DNA from: a virus
Direction: 5' to 3' (one strand)
IMG/VR virus record: IMGVR_UViG_3300044957_001622
Location: 1-23,049 of that record
DNA: 23,049 nt
Shown: piece by piece, positions 13,888 to 20,511 of the stretch
How positions within the stretch are numbered: the first letter of the stretch is position 1
How the letters are laid out: each line of letters opens with the position of its first letter
Made by a program: the position numbers and the translations under genes
The notes under the pieces: generated by a model
Seen by the model: only the letters and a program-made list of their open reading frames with translations
Database searches by the model: none
Told to the model about the DNA's origin: nothing

Positions 13888-14211
13888 ATGGCGCTTCCGA
13901 CCTCATCTGACTGGTATCTACGGGAGTGGTTCGCCACGATCGGGCTGAAGCAGTTCGATCTGGTGACCCGGCTCGATTACCCGCGCGGGACCGCGCACAA
14001 GCTCTGGCACGGCATCCAACCCTATCGACGCGACAACGTCGTGGACATTGCCGCCCTGCTCAACATCCAGCCGTTTGAACTGTTGATGCCGCCGGAAGAG
14101 GCGATGGCGCTACGGCGCCTTCGCTCCGCTATCGCCGAGGTAGCGAAAGCGGAACCGGCCCCGGCTGAGGCCGAAGAAGCCGCCAACCCCCGGACGGGGA
14201 CTGACGGCTAG
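13888..14211 (+). CDS. short CI-like HTH repressor without a peptidase domain
   Basis: 107 residues. The HTH region is YLREWFATIGLKQFDLVTRL, then PRGTAHKLWHGIQPY and VVDIAALLNIQPFELLMPPEE, the standard five-helix XRE domain in which the third helix contains GTAHKLW. After residue about 80 only an Ala/Glu-rich tail follows, with no LexA/CI-type Ser-Lys peptidase domain. It diverges from the Cro-like gene over a 93-base region with two operators, so it is the best candidate for the lysogeny repressor. Induction would need something other than RecA-stimulated self-cleavage. A longer frame upstream crosses the operators and was rejected. Confidence 0.75.
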   Translation: MALPTSSDWYLREWFATIGLKQFDLVTRLDYPRGTAHKLWHGIQPYRRDNVVDIAALLNIQPFELLMPPEEAMALRRLRSAIAEVAKAEPAPAEAEEAANPRTGTDG

Positions 14212-14216
14212 GGACG

Positions 14217-14807
14217 TCACTGCTTGATGGCTCGGGTCGGACGGCACTGGAAGGTGGACACCTGACCGGCGCCGCCCATGAAGCCCATGTTGAGCTCGCG
14301 GAATGACTTCGACCCGTTGGCGGGGACGATTTCGAACAGCGTCTGCGTCACGCGACCCACGCGAGTGCCGCTGTTGCCGAACAGCTCGCATTCGATCCGC
14401 ACATCCTTGACGGCGAAGTCGGCCGCGTTGGCGAGCGAGCCGGAGATGATCAGAACGGTGTCGAAGCCCCCCTTCTCACCAGACGCCTCGAGCGTAAGGG
14501 CGCTCGCCGGATCTCGCTCATAACGCCGGCGCTCCTCGGCAAGCCGCTCGGCCTCGATCTGCTCTGCCGTCTTCTCGGGCGCTGCAGGCCGGGCGGCCGT
14601 CTCCGTTCCGGATGGGGCCGGCGCGCCCTGTCCCAGCACCCCGATCAAAACCCAGAGCGCCATCCAGCCCAAGCTGACGATGCGAGCCAGGGTCGAATGA
14701 CCCCGCCGCAGCGTGAACCACGCAAAGACGATCGGAAGGAAGAATATCCCGATACCCAACAGGATGCTGACTTTGCGCGTGGGCGCGGCGGGTTGCTCGA
14801 ACGTCAT
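14217..14807 (-). CDS. two-pass membrane protein with C-terminal soluble domain; possible exclusion protein
   Basis: 196 residues. Two N-terminal transmembrane helices (about 12-33, VSILLGIGIFFLPIVFAWFTL; about 41-59, RIVSLGWMALWVLIGVLGQ) with a short basic loop between them. Residues about 60-100 are a charged linker (EKTAEQIEAERLAEERRRYE). The C-terminal part looks like a small beta sandwich of the FxLYD type (VKDVRIECELFGNSGTRVG, then TQTLFEIVPANGSKSF). A GGAGGGA-type site precedes the ATG. It stands just beside the repressor gene, converging on it, a place where lysogenic-conversion or superinfection-exclusion genes are common; that role is inferred. Confidence 0.7.
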   Translation of the reverse strand: MTFEQPAAPTRKVSILLGIGIFFLPIVFAWFTLRRGHSTLARIVSLGWMALWVLIGVLGQGAPAPSGTETAARPAAPEKTAEQIEAERLAEERRRYERDPASALTLEASGEKGGFDTVLIISGSLANAADFAVKDVRIECELFGNSGTRVGRVTQTLFEIVPANGSKSFRELNMGFMGGAGQVSTFQCRPTRAIKQ

Positions 14808-14872
14808 TCAGTCCCTCCCCGGACTTTGATTGCGACCCGACGATAGCGACCACGCACGCTCCGCGCGAGTCT

Positions 14873-15115
14873 CTAGGCGGCGTCTTCGATCGGGACGTCG
14901 CCTGTCGCACACAACAACTCGACCTCGGTCCATTGATCCCCGCTGGCAGACGTATCGATCCGGAAGAAGGCCACGCCCGAAACCCGGTGAGCCATTTCGC
15001 GTCCGATCCGAAACGCGCGGTCCTCGTCTGACCCGCAGTCGATCAGATCCTGCGGCTGGAGCGTGCCCGCTCGGCGCTGGAAGGCCAGGACATGGAAGGT
15101 CGCGTCGTCGGTCAT
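14873..15115 (-). CDS. small unknown protein
   Basis: 80 residues from ATG 15115; a TTG three codons upstream is possible. The composition suggests alternating strands and helices (TFHVLAFQRRAG, DRAFRIGREMAHRVSGVAFFRI, WTEVELLCATGD). It reads like small phage or plasmid proteins with a two-layer fold, but I recognise no family. It is separated from the membrane-protein gene by 65 bases and could share its transcript. Its upstream region is the 15125-15365 control region, so it may be driven in the direction opposite to the plus-strand operon. Confidence 0.55.
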   Translation of the reverse strand: MTDDATFHVLAFQRRAGTLQPQDLIDCGSDEDRAFRIGREMAHRVSGVAFFRIDTSASGDQWTEVELLCATGDVPIEDAA

Positions 15116-15172
15116 GATCGCCAATCGTTAACGGGCTGACTGATTCCCGGCGCGTGAACCAGAGTCCATAGC

Positions 15173-15197
15173 CGATACGTCAAATTTGGTCGTATCG
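15173..15197. promoter_or_regulatory. 7-bp inverted repeat upstream of the plus-strand operon
   Basis: CGATACG (15173-15179) and CGTATCG (15191-15197) flank an AT-rich 11-base centre. It differs from the TTTCAC dyads nearby, so it could be the site of a second regulator acting between the minus-strand 15115 gene and the plus-strand operon. Confidence 0.35.
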
Positions 15198-15204
15198 ACT
15201 AGAC

Positions 15205-15261
15205 AAGTTCACTTGTGGTGAAAATATGCGTTGACGACTTCGTTTCACTTGTGGTGAAACT
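15205..15261 (+). promoter_or_regulatory. tandem operators and promoter of the plus-strand (ParB-clamp-integrase) operon
   Basis: Two dyads related to the switch operators: 15205-15225 (core TTCAC-N5-GTGAA around 15215) and 15241-15261 (GTTTCAC-N5-GTGAAACT around 15251), centres 36 bases apart. A TTGACG -35 box at 15231-15236 lies between them and the second dyad occupies the spacer and -10 area, as at the Cro-like promoter. A second weaker promoter (TAGACA at 15200, AATATG at 15223) may overlap the first dyad. One repressor probably controls both operons. Confidence 0.6.
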
Positions 15262-15267
15262 CTGGTC

Positions 15268-15343
15268 GTCCGCACCGGAGGGGCAAGCCCCCGACCCTGC
15301 CGACGCCCGACCGGTCACCCTCCCGACCGGCTCCGGTGCGGAC
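15268..15343 (+). promoter_or_regulatory. branched stem-loop in the leader of the plus-strand operon
   Basis: A perfect 13-bp inverted repeat, GTCCGCACCGGAG (15268-15280) with its complement at 15331-15343, closes a 50-base interior. Inside are a small hairpin directly stacked on it (GGG, CAAG, CCC at 15281-15290) and a 6-bp hairpin (CCGGTC 15311-15316 with GACCGG 15325-15330). It ends 22 bases before the first ORF and begins 7 bases after the operator, so it lies in the 5' leader of the transcript. There is no U-run, so it is not a simple terminator. Confidence 0.5.
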
Positions 15344-15365
15344 ACCCGCCAACCCGGAGTGTCCG

Positions 15366-15464
15366 ATGCAACAGACCCCCTCCCGCCGCAGCCTGATCGG
15401 TGAAGCCGTCGCCTTCGCGATGATGCTCGCGCCGCTGGCCGCCCTGATCGGCTGGGCCGGCTGA
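15366..15464 (+). CDS. tiny membrane protein, first gene of the plus-strand operon
   Basis: 32 residues. A basic start (QQTPSRRSLIGE) is followed by one hydrophobic helix (AVAFAMMLAPLAALIGWAG) reaching the C-terminus. GGAG lies 6 bases before the ATG, and the stop overlaps the next start as TGATG. The translation signals and coupling support a real gene. Function unknown; single-helix mini-proteins in phage early operons often modulate membrane or host enzymes. Confidence 0.55.
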   Translation: MQQTPSRRSLIGEAVAFAMMLAPLAALIGWAG

Positions 15465-15598
15465 TGCGCCCGGCTCTCCCTGACTTCCGCCCCATCGTCG
15501 AATGGCTCGACGCCCGCCCACGGCGGACCGGTCGCGCCACGACGATCATCCTGCTCGCCATGCTCGCCGCTCTCGCGGTCGCGGCGGCCCTGAACTGA
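15464..15598 (+). CDS. small membrane protein, second gene of the plus-strand operon
   Basis: 44 residues, start overlapping the previous stop (TGATG). The N-terminal half is polar with RPALPDFRPIVEWLDARPRR, then one transmembrane helix (TIILLAMLAALAVAAAL) runs to the end. Its basic residues before the helix predict an N-in orientation. It ends 11 bases before the ParB-like start. No family recognised. It could be a partner of the 32-residue protein upstream. Confidence 0.55.
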   Translation: MRPALPDFRPIVEWLDARPRRTGRATTIILLAMLAALAVAAALN

Positions 15599-15609
15599 TC
15601 GGAGACCGC

Positions 15610-17547
15610 ATGTCCCAGCTTTCCATCCTCGCCGTCCAGAACGCGCCGCTGCTGCGGGCGATCAAGACCAACCCGCTCGCACAGAAGGCGGACCTCGCCA
15701 CCGCGACCGGCAAGGACCGCTCGAACCTTAATCGCAGCATCGCCGCACTCGTCGAGGCCGGTCTGGTGGTGGAGTCGGACAGCGGCTCCCGCAACCTCAC
15801 CGATGACGGCGAGGCCCAGCTGGCGGCCGTCGACCGGGCTGAAGGCAAACCCGGTTTGCCGGGCGGCGACCGCTGGCCGCAACAGGTCGGCGACATTCGC
15901 CTGCTGAACCACGCGCAAATCTTCCCTGACCACGCCAACGCGCGAGTCGACTGGGACAGCGACGAGGCCCGCGAGGAACTGGACGCTCTGCGCGCCGACA
16001 TCGTCCAGTATGGACTGCTGCAGAACCTCGTCGTCCGGGCAGACGACTTTGGCGACACCCTGAAGGTCCTGAACGACGCCGGCGAGACCATGCCGGTCTT
16101 CACCCTAGTCGGTGGCGAGCGTCGCTGGCGCGCCATCGGGCTGGCGATTGCCGAAGACGACTGGCCGCGCGACCGCCCCATCCCGTGCCGCGTGGTCGAG
16201 CTCGACACGCTAGGGCAGCGGCTCGCCGCCCTGTCGGAAAACCTTCAGCGTCGGAACCTGAACCCGCTGGAGAAGGCGAAGGCCTTTGACGGCTTGGCCA
16301 AGGCCTTCGCCGAGCAGGGCATCGAGGACGACAAGATCAACCGTGAGATCGCGGACCGCGTCGGCGTCACGATCGAGCACGTCCAGCAACATCGCAGCTT
16401 CCTCAAGCTCGACGAGGCGGACCAACAGCGCCTGACCCTGCCGAAGGATGACCCGCGCCGCATGTCGGTCCGCGAGGCCCGCCAGAAAGCCTCGAACAAG
16501 GAGGCCAGCAAGCCGCTCGATCTGACGCCGGCCGAACGGCTCCTGTTCGCCGAGCTGACGCACCGCGCGCGGTCGATCGCCAGCTACAGCTTCAATGATT
16601 TCGAGGTCGGCCCGGACGCCGCCTATGACCCGACGCTCGCTCTGCTGATCGAGAAGACCATCGTCAGCGACGTCCATCGCGTCGGCTACGGCGAGCTGAC
16701 CGGCCGCTTCGCCCTGCGCCTGCGTTGGGACGGTCACCCGGAGCGCTACTTCGCGTGGTTCGACAAGGGCAAGGGCAAGGCCCTCGACGTCGGCCTCGAA
16801 GAGGAACAGGCCGCGTCCGGCCAGACCCGCGCCGAGGGCGCGACCTACGTCACCCCGTGGCTAACCGGCCCGTTCGAGCTCGACGAACAGGGCAAGGGCA
16901 TGGTCGCCGAGAAGGATGCCCGGGATGCCGAGAACGCCGAACGCGCGCGCCTGTCGCAGGAAGAGCGCGAGGCGCTGGCCAAGAAGTACGCCGACGCCCG
17001 CCAGAAGCACCTGCAGCTGCTGAACGCGGCGGCCGACGCGCCACCGGCCGAGGTCGGCGAGGCGACGATCGAGGCGGCCGAGGTGATCGACGCGCCCCTG
17101 CCGTGGCGTCTGAATCCGGACGGTATGGTCGTCGCCGCCAACGGCAAGGCCGTCCAACGCTTCGGCAACTACTACGGCTCGCCTGGCGACAACGACATGA
17201 CCGTCGCGCAGATCGTCGTGGTCGCGGTCAACTCGGCGGCCGGCCTTCCGACCCCGCCCGTCGAATTCAAGGGCCAGGCGGTCGAGGGCATGGACGAGGA
17301 AGAGTTCCTCGACGTCATGGCGCAGAACCTCGAGAGCCGCGCCGAGGCCGACGATGAAGCGGAGTTCGAGGTCTATCAGGGCCAGGCGTCCGAGATCCTC
17401 GCCACGTTCCTCGAGGACAATGGCGTCGCCTACGGCGAGGACGGCTTCGACTGGACCGACGAGGGCGCCGTCGCCCTGATCGACGGCCACATGTCCGACG
17501 CCGGCGGGGAACCCGCCCAAGGCGAAGCCGACAGGGCCGCCGCCTGA
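15610..17547 (+). CDS. ParB-like protein with N-terminal winged helix and long C-terminal extension
   Basis: 645 residues. GGAG lies 5 bases before the ATG; the frame is open upstream but without signals. Residues about 12-75 form a MarR-like winged helix (KADLATATGKDRSNLNRSIA, then LVEAGLVVESDSGSRNL). The ParB N-terminal domain follows (about 95-225): ALRADIVQYGLLQNLVV, the CTP-site motif GGERRWRA (about 168-175) and ENLQRRNLNPLEKAKA (about 210-225). The HTH is about 240-265 (REIADRVGVTIEHVQQHRSF). Residues from about 330 are an unassigned extension with a charged helix (ERARLSQEEREALAKKYADA). No ParA is present here, so it may act in transcription, silencing or origin handling rather than in standard partition. 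Confidence 0.88.
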   Translation: MSQLSILAVQNAPLLRAIKTNPLAQKADLATATGKDRSNLNRSIAALVEAGLVVESDSGSRNLTDDGEAQLAAVDRAEGKPGLPGGDRWPQQVGDIRLLNHAQIFPDHANARVDWDSDEAREELDALRADIVQYGLLQNLVVRADDFGDTLKVLNDAGETMPVFTLVGGERRWRAIGLAIAEDDWPRDRPIPCRVVELDTLGQRLAALSENLQRRNLNPLEKAKAFDGLAKAFAEQGIEDDKINREIADRVGVTIEHVQQHRSFLKLDEADQQRLTLPKDDPRRMSVREARQKASNKEASKPLDLTPAERLLFAELTHRARSIASYSFNDFEVGPDAAYDPTLALLIEKTIVSDVHRVGYGELTGRFALRLRWDGHPERYFAWFDKGKGKALDVGLEEEQAASGQTRAEGATYVTPWLTGPFELDEQGKGMVAEKDARDAENAERARLSQEEREALAKKYADARQKHLQLLNAAADAPPAEVGEATIEAAEVIDAPLPWRLNPDGMVVAANGKAVQRFGNYYGSPGDNDMTVAQIVVVAVNSAAGLPTPPVEFKGQAVEGMDEEEFLDVMAQNLESRAEADDEAEFEVYQGQASEILATFLEDNGVAYGEDGFDWTDEGAVALIDGHMSDAGGEPAQGEADRAAA

Positions 17548-17645
17548 TGCGCCCGCCTTGGGTCGAAGCCGCCGCCCTTCTCGGCGCCCACGGCTTCGAC
17601 AGCACCCCGCCCAAACCCGAACACCCCTTCGCAAGGAGCCTTCGC

Positions 17646-17966
17646 ATGGCCGACTTCGCCCCCTTCGCCTTCGCCACGCGGCTTGAGCCGACGTGCAAAC
17701 CCCGCGCCTTCACCAGCGCGACCGCCCTCGCCACCCACATCGAGGACCTGCGCCAGGGTCGCGCGATCGAGCTGGTCGAGGTCGAGGACATCGAGATCCC
17801 GGGCCAACCCGGCCTCTACCTCGGCGTCCAGATCTTCACCCTCGACGCCGGCAACGGCCGCGACGAATGCCTCGGCTACGCATGGCTGGGCGGCAAGGGC
17901 CGCGACCGCCTCGAGCCGGCCCTGCGCGCGGTCCGCCGCGACGTCGGCCGAAAGGCGGTGGCGTGA
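17646..17966 (+). CDS. small unknown phage protein
   Basis: 106 residues from ATG 17646, which has AAGGAG 7 bases upstream. An in-frame ATG at 17547 that overlaps the ParB stop (TGATG) would add 33 residues and cannot be excluded. The visible region has a helix (FTSATALATHIEDLRQGRAI), two strands (ELVEVEDIEIP, YLGVQIFTLDAG) and a C-terminal helix (RLEPALRAVRRDVGRK). No family recognised. Its stop overlaps the next start as TGATG. Confidence 0.62.
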   Translation: MADFAPFAFATRLEPTCKPRAFTSATALATHIEDLRQGRAIELVEVEDIEIPGQPGLYLGVQIFTLDAGNGRDECLGYAWLGGKGRDRLEPALRAVRRDVGRKAVA

Positions 17967-18307
17967 TGGCCGTTATCCCCTCGGCCCTCGATCTGACAGA
18001 CGCTGGCAACGTCGTGCAGGCCCGCCATGAGCTGCATCAGGCGATGGACTTCGGCGGGCAGGACAAGCGCGCCGCTTGGGCGGAAAAGTGGGGCGAAGCC
18101 GCCCTGGCCGCTGGCGAGAAGGCCTCGAACGAAGCGGGAGAATGGGACGGCTTCTCGGCCCCGGAGTCGCTCGAAGCCGCCGACAACCTCACCGACCAGC
18201 TGATTGCCGAGCTGGCGAAGGACAACCCCAACATCGAGAACTGCCGACGCCTCGCGAAGCGCGTCAGCGGCAAGCTCGACGACATGCTTGAGGCGATCGA
18301 GGAATGA
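17966..18307 (+). CDS. small acidic helical phage protein upstream of the clamp gene
   Basis: 113 residues; start overlaps the previous stop (TGATG) and the end overlaps the clamp start (ATGA). The sequence is helical and acidic (NVVQARHELHQAMDFG, then RAAWAEKWGEAALAAGEK, then a C-terminal ENCRRLAKRVSGKLDDMLEA). Translation appears coupled to the sliding clamp, so the two may be made in proportion. No known motif is visible, and I see no clear clamp-binding peptide. Confidence 0.62.
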   Translation: MAVIPSALDLTDAGNVVQARHELHQAMDFGGQDKRAAWAEKWGEAALAAGEKASNEAGEWDGFSAPESLEAADNLTDQLIAELAKDNPNIENCRRLAKRVSGKLDDMLEAIEE

Positions 18308-19434
18308 TCATCATCGTTGAACAGGCGGTTCTCGCCCGCGTCACCGCGCGCATCGCCAGCGTGGCGACAAAGCGCGGCACTATCCCCATCCTGCACAACG
18401 TCCTGATCGACGCCCGCGACGGCGCGGTCTGGATGACGGCCACCGACCTCGACATGGAAATTCGCGAACGGTTCGACGCAACGGTCGATCGCGCAGGGCA
18501 GATCACGGTCAGCGCCACGGCCTTGGCCGAGATCGCGCGCAACGCTCCGGCCGGCGCCGAGGTGGTCATCCAGTGGGAAGACGGCGCCGACCCCCGGGCG
18601 CTGATCAAGTTCGGCCGGTCCAAGTATCGCCTGCCGGTCCTGCCGGCCGGCGACTTCCCTATTCGGGCCGACCTGACCTCGGCGAGCGAGATGACTCTGT
18701 CGGCCGCCGAGCTGCTGACCCTCCTCGATCACGTCCACTTCGCTCAGTCGTCGGAAGAGACCCGCTACTACCTGAACGGAACCTACTTCCACACGATCGC
18801 CGATGAGGGTCAGGCAGTGTTTCGGGTCGTCGCGACGGACGGCCATCGCCTCTGCATCGATCAGCGCCCGGTCCCGGCCGCGACGTCCATCCCGGGCGTC
18901 ATCGTGCCGCGCGCCGCGATTGGAGAGTTTCGGCGGGTCCTGTCGGGTGCGAAGTCCGACGTGCAGCTGAAGGTCAATCAGACCGGCGTCTCCCTCGAGA
19001 TCGATGACACCTACCTGATCACCAAGACGGTTGACGGCTCCTACCCGGATTACGAGCGGGTCCGGCCGAGGGAGTGGGACCGCGAGATCGTTATCGACCG
19101 CGCTGTGCTGCATGCCGCCGTCAAACGCGTGTCTCTCATCAGTGCCGAAAAGGCCCGGTCGGTGAAGCTGTCGATCGAGGAAGAGGTGCTCACGCTCACG
19201 GTCCGGAACATGGAGACCGGAATGGCGGATGAGCAGATCGAGGTGAACGGCGAAGGCCCCCACTTCGAGACCGGCTTCAACGCCAAGTATCTGCTGGACG
19301 TCCTCGAGCAGACCGACGCCGACCAGATGCTGTTTCGCGTCAGCGACGGCGGCTCGCCGGCGCGCCTCGACCCGCATCCCGGGACAAAGGGCGCGGACGC
19401 GATCGTTAACGTCATCATGCCGCTGAGGGTGTGA
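18304..19434 (+). CDS. dnaN: DNA polymerase III beta subunit (sliding clamp), phage-encoded
   Basis: 376 residues, the full length of bacterial DnaN. Conserved features: AVLARVTARIASVATKRGTI, then PILHNVLIDA near the N-terminus; VWMTATDLDMEIRER; the FPIRADL region (about 118-124); YYLNGTYFH; FRVVATDGHRLCI; DGSYPDYERVRP; and the C-terminal IVNVIMPLRV, which matches the MPMRL-type end that binds polymerase partners. All three clamp domains appear intact. The protein forms the ring that tethers polymerase to DNA. A phage copy may take over or adjust the host replisome. It starts within the previous stop (ATGA) and is followed by an unknown gene (TGATG). Confidence 0.93.
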   Translation: MIIIVEQAVLARVTARIASVATKRGTIPILHNVLIDARDGAVWMTATDLDMEIRERFDATVDRAGQITVSATALAEIARNAPAGAEVVIQWEDGADPRALIKFGRSKYRLPVLPAGDFPIRADLTSASEMTLSAAELLTLLDHVHFAQSSEETRYYLNGTYFHTIADEGQAVFRVVATDGHRLCIDQRPVPAATSIPGVIVPRAAIGEFRRVLSGAKSDVQLKVNQTGVSLEIDDTYLITKTVDGSYPDYERVRPREWDREIVIDRAVLHAAVKRVSLISAEKARSVKLSIEEEVLTLTVRNMETGMADEQIEVNGEGPHFETGFNAKYLLDVLEQTDADQMLFRVSDGGSPARLDPHPGTKGADAIVNVIMPLRV

Positions 19435-19946
19435 TGAACCTTCGCACCCTCAAGAAGCTGTCCAAGCGAGCCGCGCCCTACCTGCCTCTGCTAGGCGACG
19501 ACCGACAGCAGTTTCCCGCTGAGCGCTTCGACAACTACACCGGCCTCGTCATCACCGCTCGAAAGCACTTCGAGCGCGGGCGGTCCGTGCACGACGAACT
19601 GTACGGCGAGCGGATGATCAAGACGCCAGCCAGGGACGGTCGCGGTTGGGTCTACGCCAAACCGCCCTGCCATCCGCGCAAGGGCACGATCATGGTCGGC
19701 GCGCTCGAGGGCTACTACGAGCCAGAATGGGATGAGGAGACCGCCTACGAGGCCCTTCTGGACATCCTCTACGTCGAGTTCACCGATTGGTCCGAGGACG
19801 GCCCCTGCGCCTTGATGCGGGACCTGTCGACCGTGACCGGCGTTTTCCGGGCGGCCAACGATCTGGCTCGCCAACGGGAGGCAGAACGGCTGCGCCAGGC
19901 CGAGACGCGCGCCGCTGCGCGAGCCACCAGCGAAGCCAGGGGCTGA
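19434..19946 (+). CDS. unknown phage protein downstream of the clamp gene
   Basis: 170 residues from ATG 19434 (TGATG with the clamp stop; a GTG one codon earlier is possible). The N-terminus is basic (LRTLKKLSKRAAPYLPLL), followed by NYTGLVITARKHFERGR, a region with WVYAKPPCHPRKGTIMVGAL, an acidic stretch (YEPEWDEETAYEALLDILYV) and a C-terminal coiled-coil-like helix (ANDLARQREAERLRQAE). No family recognised. It closes the coupled part of the operon; a 208-base gap follows. Confidence 0.65.
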   Translation: MNLRTLKKLSKRAAPYLPLLGDDRQQFPAERFDNYTGLVITARKHFERGRSVHDELYGERMIKTPARDGRGWVYAKPPCHPRKGTIMVGALEGYYEPEWDEETAYEALLDILYVEFTDWSEDGPCALMRDLSTVTGVFRAANDLARQREAERLRQAETRAAARATSEARG

Positions 19947-20154
19947 GGATGCGGCAGGCCTGCAGCGCCAGCCACGCGAGGTCGTGGTCGAAGGAAAAGG
20001 GGTCGGTCATCTCGACAGCTCCGGTTGCAACGCAGCCGAAGTTTCGGGCCATCCCGGGACCGGCAACGCGGTCTCCTAAGAACCGTCACGACCTCGCTTC
20101 CTCAACGCACGGCTCTTGTCAGGGCCGCACCGCACAACAGACGGAGGCCTAGCC
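19947..20154. other. non-coding gap before the excisionase-like gene
   Basis: No plus-strand gene is supported. On the minus strand a short frame begins at 20010 with ATG and a GGAG-type site and reads MTDPFSFDHDLAWLALQACR, continuing antisense into the preceding gene. It is possible but unproven. No clear terminator or operator copy is visible, and the region probably carries transcription into xis and int. Confidence 0.4.
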
Positions 20155-20511
20155 ATGGGCGCCGCCGAACGCCTCCCGATGATCGGCCCGGTGACGGAGG
20201 CGCGCATTCAGGCCGCCTTCGCCGAGGCCGCCGTCATCACCGCCGCCGCCGCCTGCAAGGTGATCGGCTGCGACCCCAAGACCCTGCGCGAGATGACCGA
20301 CGCCGGCATCATCCGGGCCGTCCGCGTCGGCGCCGGAAAGTCGCGCGGCTACACCGAGGGTGACATCCGCGCCTACCTGACCGAGAGTGCCGCGCCATGT
20401 CCGTCTACAAGCCCGCGAAAAGCCCCTTCTTCCAATACGACTTCCAGATCAAAGGTCGTCGATTTCACGGCTCGACGGGCGTTGAAACGCGCCGAGCGGC
20501 CGAAGAAGTAG
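20155..20511 (+). CDS. excisionase-like helix-turn-helix protein
   Basis: 118 residues from ATG 20155, with GGAGG 7 bases upstream; a longer open frame has no signal. The central region is a MerR/Xis-type winged helix: AVITAAAACKVIGCDPKTLR, then MTDAGIIRAVRVGAGKSRGY and TEGDIRAYLTE. Residues after about 80 are Ser/Pro/Lys-rich and are encoded in the 115 bases that overlap the start of the integrase gene in another frame, so the tail may be unconstrained. Position and fold match phage excisionases that direct integrase towards excision. Confidence 0.72.
   Translation: MGAAERLPMIGPVTEARIQAAFAEAAVITAAAACKVIGCDPKTLREMTDAGIIRAVRVGAGKSRGYTEGDIRAYLTESAAPCPSTSPRKAPSSNTTSRSKVVDFTARRALKRAERPKK

Noticed and set aside
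15502-15609. Upstream extension of the ParB-like protein
   Set aside because: The extra 36 codons overlap a better-supported mini-gene in another frame and lack a ribosome site; GGAG before 15610 decides the start.
16861-17634. Minus-strand open frames opposite the ParB-like gene
   Set aside because: Shadow frames; the ParB motifs and ribosome site fix the plus-strand reading.
18037-19377. 446-residue minus-strand open frame opposite the sliding clamp
   Set aside because: Exact antisense of dnaN, with no start signal and no recognisable domain.
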